A DNA stretch of 13,166 nucleotides from an uncultured Bacillota bacterium (lineage in GTDB: Bacteria > Bacillota_I > Bacilli_A > RF39 > UBA660): the NCBI GenBank assembly GCA_947179265.1, contig CAMXBB010000014.1:1-13166 (forward strand), given 5' to 3'. A model generated the notes under the pieces. It was not told the DNA's origin, ran no database searches, and worked only from the letters and a program-made list of their open reading frames with translations. Positions 5,727 to 12,100 of this stretch are shown here, piece by piece. A program made the translations under genes and the position numbers. How positions within the stretch are numbered: the first letter of the stretch is position 1; the number at the start of each line of letters is the position of its first letter.

Positions 5727-6401
5727 ATGCCAGAATTATCAATATTTGAGATTATGCAAAACTCAATAATGACATTAACAAATTCGAAGGTATTTATTTT
5801 AATCTTACTAGAGATGGCAATATTAATAGTATCATTAATATTCTCTAGGTTGATGGATAAAAAGACTGTTAAAGTTACTTCAATAGTATCGAGTTTAATC
5901 ATATTAGGATTTTATATAACTAATTATGTTAAAACTTTAGGAATATTTATCGATAATGTTTCTACTAAAATACTAGAGGTAATTTATTTTCCAACAACAT
6001 TAGAGTTTATCATAGTAATGATTATTGGTATTATAATTATGTTAGCAACACTATTAAGTAAAAAGAGTAGTATTGTATTAAAGATTGTAAATAGTGTAAT
6101 GCCACTAGGTATATCTTTTACATTTTTAGGTATAATTGAATATATCAATAAAAATAGTATTGAATTTGACGAATTCTCAACTTTTACTAATCCAATGCTA
6201 ATGAGTTTATATGAGTTTGCTATGGGATTATTTGTAACATGGATGATCGGATTATTCTTATATAAGATAAATGGAATAGTAATTAAAAGAGCAAGCTTAC
6301 CTGAATTAAAGGAAGAAACTTCTTTAGTTACTGTTAACATTGATGCTTTAGATGAAGAAGAAGAAATCGAAATGCCAAAGTTGAAAGAAGCTGTAAAATA
6401 A
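5727..6401 (+). CDS. Five-helix membrane protein of the sortase operon (unknown function)
   Basis: The product has 224 residues, with hydrophobic segments at roughly 22-41, 48-72, 89-110, 115-139 and 157-181. A charged tail (about 188-224) contains an acidic run DEEEEIE. I do not recognise the family, and no catalytic motif stands out. The ATG is preceded by AAGGGGGA, six bases away, a strong ribosome binding site. The gene starts 15 bases after the sortase stop and ends at the operon terminator, so it is co-transcribed with the adhesin and sortase. A role in adhesin export, sortase placement or sensing of the envelope is possible, but only its position supports this. Confidence 0.75.
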   Translation: MPELSIFEIMQNSIMTLTNSKVFILILLEMAILIVSLIFSRLMDKKTVKVTSIVSSLIILGFYITNYVKTLGIFIDNVSTKILEVIYFPTTLEFIIVMIIGIIIMLATLLSKKSSIVLKIVNSVMPLGISFTFLGIIEYINKNSIEFDEFSTFTNPMLMSLYEFAMGLFVTWMIGLFLYKINGIVIKRASLPELKEETSLVTVNIDALDEEEEIEMPKLKEAVK

Positions 6402-6432
6402 AACTATAAAGTAAAAACTTTATAGTTTTTTT
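6401..6432 (+). terminator. Terminator of the adhesin-sortase operon
   Basis: AAACTATAAAG (6401-6411) and CTTTATAGTTT (6418-6428) form a perfect 11-bp stem with a six-base loop, followed by a T-run to 6432. The left arm begins at the last base of the preceding stop codon. It separates this operon from the promoter at 6453. Confidence 0.9.
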
Positions 6433-6452
6433 ATGGATTAATATACTTTTAA

Positions 6453-6481
6453 TTGAACTTAAAGAACTTATAATATATAAT
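6453..6481 (+). promoter_or_regulatory. Promoter of the CotH-VTC-DUF4956 operon
   Basis: TTGAAC (6453-6458), a 17-bp spacer and a perfect TATAAT (6476-6481) form a strong sigma-A-type promoter. Start of transcription is expected near 6488, leaving a leader of only about ten bases with GAGTGA (6489-6494) as a modest ribosome binding site. A direct repeat of GAACTTA (6455-6461 and 6464-6470) overlaps the -35 and spacer and could be a regulator site. Confidence 0.75.
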
Positions 6482-6498
6482 ACATACTGAGTGATTTT

Positions 6499-8412
6499 AT
6501 GAAGAAGATAATTAGTGCAGCAATATTATTAATTATATTTAATCTAGGATGTTTATATCTTATATATGATAGCAATTTATCCCTAGATGAAATAGATAAT
6601 AATATAAAGGATAAGGAAAATCAAATCGAAGAGGTTGTAATAATACCGCATACTTTAAAAGATAATACAATTTATAAAAAGTTAAGTATCGATGAAATTG
6701 TAGTAAGTGATAGTGATACGAATTTAAGTGTTAAATGGCTTTATAATAGTGAAGACAAGGAATATTACTTATATCTACCTACATCTTTTGATCGTCGTAA
6801 ATTGAATATTAAATTTAGTATAAAAAAAGAAACAATTATAACTGCTTACGACGAAAGTGGAAAAAAGATTGGTGAATCTTATAATGAAGAGATAAGTAGT
6901 ATATTTAATCATGATAAAGTAACTTTAAAATTAGAGACAAATGTCGAAAAAATATCTGAATACAAGATTAATGTTGTAATCTCCGATATTCCAACCTTAT
7001 TTATTGACGTAGATGGTGGAAATAAGGCATTTAAGCAAATTTTATCATCCTCTAATCATAGTGTTTCTAAGACAGGAAAGTTTTCACTTGTAGATACAAA
7101 TGGGGAAATTACTAGTATTGATATGAAAAAGTTTAAAGGACGTGGAAATGCTACTTGGACAAGGCCTAAGAAACCATTTGCAATCAAATTGAGTAAAAAT
7201 AGTTCGATTCTTGGAATGAAATCATCAAATGATTGGTTGCTTATAACAAATTATGCTGATGGAAGTCTTTCGCGTAATTCTCTATTCTTGTATTTTGCAG
7301 ATGCTATTGGACTTGATTATACTCCAGAATATCGTCCTGTTGATGTATTTATAAATAATGAATATTATGGAAATTATATCTTAACTAGCAAAGTTGAAAG
7401 TGATGAATCAAGAGTTGATAATAATGATGATTATCTACTTGAAATTGAAAATCATCCAGATGGGAATGAAATTCGCTTAAAAAGCGGTAACCTAATATCC
7501 ATTAAGAATCCTGATTTAGATAAGTTATCTTCAAAGGAAAAAAGTACTTTAAAGAACAATTTAAGAACTAAATTAAATAAATTAGAAGAGGTACTTAATG
7601 ATCCAAAAATAAAACAAAAAGATTTGGAAAAATATATCGACTTAGAATCTTTTGCTAAATATTACTGGGTTCAAGAATTATCATTGAATTTTGATGTTCA
7701 AAGAGGAAGTAATTACTTTTATTATAAGGATGGAAAAATTTATGCTGGTCCTATATGGGATATGGATAATACCTTGAATAGAAGTTATATTTATGCTCCT
7801 AATACAGGATATTTCACCTTGGATAATTATGCTTTAAGTAGAAGAATAAGAAATAATTGGTTCCGTGGATTGTTTAACAAAAAATATTTTCAGGAATTAG
7901 CTGATAAAATATTTATTGAAAACATGGATTTGATATCTAAATTACCAGAAAAACTAGATGAGTATTATAAAATGATAGACACTAGTATAAAGATGAATTA
8001 CATTAGATGGCCATATAAAGCAATGATGGTTCAAGATCCAAAACATCCATGGCGAAAGGGAGATAAGAGTTATGCTGATGCTAAGGATATCTTTAAAACT
8101 TCGCTAATAGATCGAATCAATTGGTATAAAAATCAATATGAAATATATGACAAATTTCAATATGAAATAGAAAATAAAAATGGTAAAAAAACTACGGGAA
8201 CATTTTCTAAAAATAATAAAGTTACTTTAAGCAAGTCATATGCTGAATCAAAAATAGTAATCTATGGAATAAAAGAGGATGGAACTAAGGTTAAAGTTAA
8301 AGAGGAATCATTAAAAGAAGGAAATAATGATATTGAAATAATATCTAATAAAAAGACAACAAGTAAATATAAGAAAATAAATCAAAGTAAATATCTTATA
8401 TCGATTTATTAG
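6499..8412 (+). CDS. CotH-type extracellular kinase-like protein
   Basis: The 637-residue protein begins with a basic tip and a hydrophobic segment (about 4-23), so it is exported and probably membrane-tethered. Residues 30-165 are a beta-rich region that may be Ig-like. The CotH domain spans about 165-560. KGRGNATW (213-220) with PKKPFAIKL, VFINNEYYGNYIL (283-295) and GPIWDMD (417-423) are hallmarks of the family, the last carrying metal-binding aspartates like those of the kinase DFG site. CotH of Bacillus is an atypical kinase that phosphorylates spore-coat proteins. Homologues also occur in non-sporulation and cellulosome contexts, and no spore gene is seen here. The C-terminal 80 residues are Lys-rich and beta-like. 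It is first in an operon with glycan and polyphosphate genes, so its target may be an envelope protein or polymer. A Leu-Gly-Cys at residues 16-18 is not a good lipobox, because a hydrophobic stretch continues past it. Confidence 0.92.
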   Translation: MKKIISAAILLIIFNLGCLYLIYDSNLSLDEIDNNIKDKENQIEEVVIIPHTLKDNTIYKKLSIDEIVVSDSDTNLSVKWLYNSEDKEYYLYLPTSFDRRKLNIKFSIKKETIITAYDESGKKIGESYNEEISSIFNHDKVTLKLETNVEKISEYKINVVISDIPTLFIDVDGGNKAFKQILSSSNHSVSKTGKFSLVDTNGEITSIDMKKFKGRGNATWTRPKKPFAIKLSKNSSILGMKSSNDWLLITNYADGSLSRNSLFLYFADAIGLDYTPEYRPVDVFINNEYYGNYILTSKVESDESRVDNNDDYLLEIENHPDGNEIRLKSGNLISIKNPDLDKLSSKEKSTLKNNLRTKLNKLEEVLNDPKIKQKDLEKYIDLESFAKYYWVQELSLNFDVQRGSNYFYYKDGKIYAGPIWDMDNTLNRSYIYAPNTGYFTLDNYALSRRIRNNWFRGLFNKKYFQELADKIFIENMDLISKLPEKLDEYYKMIDTSIKMNYIRWPYKAMMVQDPKHPWRKGDKSYADAKDIFKTSLIDRINWYKNQYEIYDKFQYEIENKNGKKTTGTFSKNNKVTLSKSYAESKIVIYGIKEDGTKVKVKEESLKEGNNDIEIISNKKTTSKYKKINQSKYLISIY

Positions 8413-8431
8413 GAATAGAAGGTAGGTAATT

Positions 8432-9442
8432 ATGAAGAAAATTGCTTTAATCCCATCATATGAACCTAATGAGAAATTAATTGATATATTAAGTGAATTA
8501 AGTAATAATAAATTCGAAATAGTATTGGTTAATGATGGTAGTAATAAAAAATATGATAAAATTTTTAATAAATGTAAGAAGTATTGTAAATATTTGAGTT
8601 ATGAAGAAAATCATGGAAAGGGATATGCTTTAAAGACTGGATTAAAGTATATTGATGACAATTATAAGGATGTAATCGTTATAACAATGGATAGTGATGG
8701 ACAACATACAGTTAAGGATGCTATCAATCTATGTAACATAGTTTCTAAAAATGATAATACAATTCTTTTAGGTAAACGTTTACGTAGTTCTAAAACTCCG
8801 CTTAGAAGTAGATTAGGAAATGCTATCACGAGACTTGCTTATCGTCTATCTACAGGTATTGATATATACGATACACAGACTGGATTACGTGCTTTTAAAA
8901 GTGATTTGATTCCATTCTTATTAGCTGTAGAAGGAAATCGTTTTGAATACGAAATGAATATGATTTTAGATGCTCCAAAGAAGAAAATAAATCTAATCGA
9001 AGAAGTTATTGAAACTATTTATGAAGATAATAATTCAGGTACTCATTTTAATGCATTAAGAGATTCATACCTAATATATAAAGAGATAATAAAATTTATT
9101 TCATCTTCTGTGCTATCTTTTGTAGTAGATTATATTTTATTTGTTATTGGAACGTTTATATTTAAAAGTGTAATTGTTTCTAATATTGTAGCAAGAGTAA
9201 TATCATCAACGTTTAATTATTCGATTAATCGTAATGTGGTATTTAAAGATAAAGGTAATATCAAGAATTCTATTATGAAGTATTATCTGCTTGCAATCTT
9301 TATCTTAATTGTAAATACTAGTCTTTTACATTTACTAGTAAATATACTTGGTCTAAACAAATATATAATAAAGATTGTCATAGAAGTAGTGTTATTTACG
9401 ATAAGTTACTCTATTCAAAAAAGATTTATATTTAAAGATTAG
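8432..9442 (+). CDS. GT2 glycosyltransferase (DPM1-like) fused to a GtrA domain
   Basis: The product has 336 residues in two parts. Residues 1-210 are a GT-A fold family 2 transferase. VNDGS (33-37) binds the nucleotide, DSD in TMDSDGQH (87-89) binds metal and sugar-nucleotide, and DTQTGLRAF (147-155) is typical of the polyprenyl-phosphate mannosyl/glucosyl transferase branch. Residues about 215-336 are a GtrA-like domain with four membrane helices and the usual SSTFNYSINR region; GtrA proteins are thought to move lipid-linked sugars across the membrane. The protein probably makes an undecaprenyl-phosphate sugar on the inner face and helps present it outside. The sugar cannot be read from the sequence. 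The ATG has AGAAGG nine bases upstream. It lies 19 bases after the CotH gene and 11 bases before the glycosidase gene, in one operon. Confidence 0.94.
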   Translation: MKKIALIPSYEPNEKLIDILSELSNNKFEIVLVNDGSNKKYDKIFNKCKKYCKYLSYEENHGKGYALKTGLKYIDDNYKDVIVITMDSDGQHTVKDAINLCNIVSKNDNTILLGKRLRSSKTPLRSRLGNAITRLAYRLSTGIDIYDTQTGLRAFKSDLIPFLLAVEGNRFEYEMNMILDAPKKKINLIEEVIETIYEDNNSGTHFNALRDSYLIYKEIIKFISSSVLSFVVDYILFVIGTFIFKSVIVSNIVARVISSTFNYSINRNVVFKDKGNIKNSIMKYYLLAIFILIVNTSLLHLLVNILGLNKYIIKIVIEVVLFTISYSIQKRFIFKD

Positions 9443-9456
9443 AAGGTGAAATTTTG
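9441..9456 (+). promoter_or_regulatory. Ribosome binding site and TTG start of the phosphodiester glycosidase
   Basis: AGAAGGTGA (9441-9449) overlaps the stop codon of the preceding gene and lies four bases before a TTG at 9454. No in-frame ATG precedes the signal anchor, and the TTG gives a standard MKKWLY start. TTG is therefore the likely initiator. Confidence 0.75.
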
Positions 9457-10329
9457 AAAAAATGGTTATATACAATAATATTTAGTTTAGGACTTCTTTC
9501 ATTTACGACATACATCTTACTTGATACTTTTGTATTAACTAAAGAATATCAAGTGGTAGAAGATGAACCAACTAAAGAAGAATTACCTGATGAAGAGAGT
9601 ATTATAACGACAGAAGATTACTATAAAGATAATAATATTGAAATCAAACTCGATAGGGTTAGGGAACTTGAAACTGATATCTATCTAGTAGATATAAAGG
9701 TATCGGACGTAAAATATTTAAAAACTGCTTTTGCTAAGAATACTTATGGTAAAAATGTATCAGAAGTAACTTCGAAGATAGCAGCTTCTCATGATGCAAT
9801 AGTTGCCATAAATGGAGATTTCTATGGTGTTCAAGAGAAAGGATATGTTTTAAGAAATTACAAAATCTATCGTAAGAGTTCAAAAGCGAATCAAAGCGAT
9901 TTAGTAATCAAATCCGATGGTTCTTTTGAAATAATTAAAGAAAAAGAAATTAAACTTGACTCAATTAAAGATGCTAAAGAAGTTTTATCTTTTGGACCAG
10001 CATTAGTAATCGATGGTAAGGTAGTAGTTGGTGAAAAAGAAGAAGTTGCAAAGGCTCGAGCAAGCAATCCAAGAACAGCAATTGCCATTATTGATGATTT
10101 GCATTATTTATTCTTAGTGTCAGATGGAAGAACTAAGGAGAGCAAAGGCTTGTCTCTTTATGAATTAGCAAATATTTTGAAAGACTATAATGTAAAGATT
10201 GCTTATAATTTAGATGGTGGTGGATCTAGTACTTTATACTTTAATGGTAAAGTTATTAATAACCCAACTCATGATGGTAAAAAGATGGAGGAAAGAAAGG
10301 TGAGCGATATTGTATACATTGGATATTAA
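9454..10329 (+). CDS. Membrane-anchored phosphodiester glycosidase (NAGPA family)
   Basis: The 291-residue protein has a signal anchor at about 4-27 and an acidic linker (32-60). The extracellular domain (about 61-291) matches the phosphodiester glycosidase (NAGPA) family. Motifs in order are AINGDFYG (118-125), SFGPALVIDG (179-188), NPRTAIAI (205-212), VSDGR (222-226) and NLDGGGSSTLY (252-262). The animal relative removes GlcNAc from a GlcNAc-1-phosphate diester (uncovering enzyme), and bacterial homologues act on related sugar phosphodiesters. Here it likely trims or remodels a phospho-glycan outside the membrane. It sits between the GT2-GtrA gene (11 bases before) and a small membrane protein gene that overlaps its end by 20 bases. 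It shares an operon with a CotH kinase and a polyphosphate-type polymerase, all dealing with phosphate linkages. The substrate is inferred, not shown. Confidence 0.92.
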   Translation: MKKWLYTIIFSLGLLSFTTYILLDTFVLTKEYQVVEDEPTKEELPDEESIITTEDYYKDNNIEIKLDRVRELETDIYLVDIKVSDVKYLKTAFAKNTYGKNVSEVTSKIAASHDAIVAINGDFYGVQEKGYVLRNYKIYRKSSKANQSDLVIKSDGSFEIIKEKEIKLDSIKDAKEVLSFGPALVIDGKVVVGEKEEVAKARASNPRTAIAIIDDLHYLFLVSDGRTKESKGLSLYELANILKDYNVKIAYNLDGGGSSTLYFNGKVINNPTHDGKKMEERKVSDIVYIGY

Positions 10330-10684
10330 AAAAAATAATATTATCTATTTTATAGTGTCAGTAATATGTGGGATTTTTTCCTATGTATACGAATTGTTTT
10401 CACATGAGGTTTATTCTCCATATATGATTTTACCAGGAGTTGTAACATGTATTTTGGGCATAGTTATTACTACTTTAGTAAGAAAGATTCATAATAAATG
10501 GAGTTATCGATTCTATAATTCGAGTGTTGCATGTTTAGTAGTTGGAATGTATATCAAAGGAGTATTAGATATATATGGTACAACTAATTCACTATTAGAT
10601 ATCTATTTTATGGTTTCTATGATGTTTTTAATTCTATGTATTGTAGCAATATATCGTTTTAGTTTCATAAAAAAAACATTGTAA
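10310..10684 (+). CDS. Small four-helix membrane protein (unknown)
   Basis: The product has 124 residues with hydrophobic segments at about 11-31, 36-57, 68-87 and 94-116, short loops and a basic C-terminus. I recognise no family or active-site motif. The likely start is a TTG at 10310 behind AAAGGTGAG (10296-10304), which lies inside the end of the glycosidase gene. The 20-base overlap implies coupled translation. A second TTG at 10319 would shorten the protein by three residues. It may be a subunit or scaffold for the envelope machinery encoded around it. A gap of 51 bases with no promoter I can support separates it from the VTC gene. Confidence 0.7.
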   Translation: MYTLDIKKNNIIYFIVSVICGIFSYVYELFSHEVYSPYMILPGVVTCILGIVITTLVRKIHNKWSYRFYNSSVACLVVGMYIKGVLDIYGTTNSLLDIYFMVSMMFLILCIVAIYRFSFIKKTL

Positions 10685-10722
10685 TTTCATAAATTATTCA
10701 AATTCATATGTTAACTTTTTTC

Positions 10723-10728
10723 AGGAGG
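10723..10728 (+). promoter_or_regulatory. Strong ribosome binding site of the VTC-domain gene
   Basis: AGGAGG is a full-match Shine-Dalgarno, seven bases before the ATG at 10736. It is the strongest of the operon, where most genes have weaker or partly overlapped sites, so the VTC protein may be made at a higher level than its neighbours. Confidence 0.65.
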
Positions 10729-10735
10729 GATTAAG

Positions 10736-11425
10736 ATGGATGGCTTGGTATTTCGAAGAGTTGAAAAGAAATATTTATTAAATAAAAAACAAAAAGAAGC
10801 ATTTCTAAGAGATATCAATAAATATATCGAAGAAGATGAATTCTTTGAAAGTAAGATTTGTAATATCTATTTTGATAATATACATAATGATTTAATAGCC
10901 AATTCGCTTGAAAAACCTCCTTTTAAGGCTAAATTACGATTAAGAAGTTATGAAGTACCTTCGATGGATGATTATGTTTTCTTGGAAGTTAAGAATAAAT
11001 ATAAAGGTATTGTCGGAAAGAGAAGAATAAAAATCAGATTAAAAGATTTTTATGATTATCTCAAAAAAGGTATTATGGAATCATCACAAATAATGAAGGA
11101 AATTGATTATTACTTTAAATATTATGATTTAAAACCATATATATTTGTAGCATATGATCGCTTAAGTTATCGTGGAAAAGATGATGCTAATTTAAGGATA
11201 ACTATTGATTCTAATCTTAGAAGTCGAAAAGATGATTTACGATTGGAATTAGGGAATGAAGGGGAAAAGTACTTTGACGAAGAAGTGTTTATTATGGAAA
11301 TAAAAGTGTTAGATGCAATGCCACTATGGTTAACAAACATTTTATCTAAGAATAAGATATATACAACTTCTTTTTCGAAGGTTGGAAATATTTATAGAAA
11401 AGTTGAGGAGATGGAAAAATGTTAG
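10736..11425 (+). CDS. VTC-domain protein (polyphosphate polymerase-like, triphosphate tunnel fold)
   Basis: The 229-residue soluble protein covers one VTC catalytic domain. The tunnel residues of this fold are seen in order: RRVEKKY (E10, K12), a KAKLRLRSY strand (K64, K66, R68, R70), EVKNK (E84, K86), GKRR (94-97), YDRLSYRG (R142), LRITID (R154, D158), MEIK (E188, K190) and a late FSKVG (K215). In yeast Vtc4 the domain polymerises the gamma-phosphate of ATP into polyphosphate on the cytosolic side and feeds it through a membrane pore. This protein has no SPX domain and no membrane helices. Its gene overlaps the DUF4956 membrane protein gene by seven bases, which suggests a functional pair. 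Polyphosphate synthesis is the family-based prediction; other triphosphate chemistry of the fold is possible. Confidence 0.9.
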   Translation: MDGLVFRRVEKKYLLNKKQKEAFLRDINKYIEEDEFFESKICNIYFDNIHNDLIANSLEKPPFKAKLRLRSYEVPSMDDYVFLEVKNKYKGIVGKRRIKIRLKDFYDYLKKGIMESSQIMKEIDYYFKYYDLKPYIFVAYDRLSYRGKDDANLRITIDSNLRSRKDDLRLELGNEGEKYFDEEVFIMEIKVLDAMPLWLTNILSKNKIYTTSFSKVGNIYRKVEEMEKC

Positions 11426-12090
11426 ATAGTTTTTTATTAAGTATGGAAAATAATATTAATTTATATGGAGTATTGATATGTATTTTGATATCCATTATAT
11501 TAGGTTTTCTTATTGCACTTACTCATAAATTTACAACAAGAACTAGTAAAAACTTTTTAATTACTTTGACTTTATTACCCTTAATTACTCAATGTGTTAT
11601 TTTACTTATAAATAATAATTTAGGTATGAGTATTGCGATAGCAGGGACTTTTAGTTTAGTAAGGTTTAGAAGTATGCCAGGAAATAGTAGAGAGATATTG
11701 ATGGTTTTCTTTGCAATGACAATTGGTCTTGCTACTGGACTTGGATATGGTTTATTAGCAGCAATTATTACTATGATTGGTTGTATATTAATATTTGTTT
11801 TGAGTAAAATTAAAATTTATGATAATAATGTATGTGAAAGAGTATTAAAGATTCTTATACCTGAAGATTTAGATTATAGTGAAGTGTTTGATGATATCTT
11901 AAAAAAATATACTAAGAGTTACAGACTTATGCAAATCAAGACGACAAACTTAGGAAGTATGTTTGAACTTAATTATGAAATAATAGTTAATAGTGGAATA
12001 AATGAAAAAGAGTTTATAGATGAATTAAGAGTTAGAAATGGTAATTTAAAGATCATACTAACTCATCCAACTGATTTTACAGAATTCTAG
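11419..12090 (+). CDS. DUF4956 membrane protein
   Basis: The 223-residue protein has an N-terminal membrane part, with segments at about 15-36, 44-63, 66-80, 93-110 and 112-129, and a cytosolic C-terminal domain (about 131-223) that looks alpha/beta. Between helices it carries the DUF4956 hallmark GTFSLVRFRS (76-85), then PGNSREI and a Gly-rich helix GLATGLGYG. The conserved Arg pair in RFRS, close to a membrane segment, could contact anions. The overall plan resembles MgtC-like proteins. The function is unknown, but the gene overlaps the VTC gene by seven bases (ATGTTAG), with GAGGAG (11405-11410) as ribosome binding site, so equal production is expected. A polymer channel or membrane anchor for the VTC enzyme is an attractive inference. 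Confidence 0.88.
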   Translation: MLDSFLLSMENNINLYGVLICILISIILGFLIALTHKFTTRTSKNFLITLTLLPLITQCVILLINNNLGMSIAIAGTFSLVRFRSMPGNSREILMVFFAMTIGLATGLGYGLLAAIITMIGCILIFVLSKIKIYDNNVCERVLKILIPEDLDYSEVFDDILKKYTKSYRLMQIKTTNLGSMFELNYEIIVNSGINEKEFIDELRVRNGNLKIILTHPTDFTEF

Positions 12091-12100
12091 GTGATATTTG

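Noticed and set aside
5312..6340. Three leftward frames (5312-5515, 5576-5902, 5984-6340) under the sortase and five-helix genes
   Set aside because: All lie opposite well-supported genes. Their hydrophobic character mirrors the AT-rich membrane-coding strand.
6499..6552. Lipobox (LGC) at residues 16-18 of the CotH protein
   Set aside because: Asn precedes the LGC and the hydrophobic stretch continues beyond the Cys, so lipoprotein processing is unlikely.
9891..10088. Leftward 65-codon frame inside the NAGPA gene
   Set aside because: It is antisense to conserved glycosidase motifs, with no start signal.
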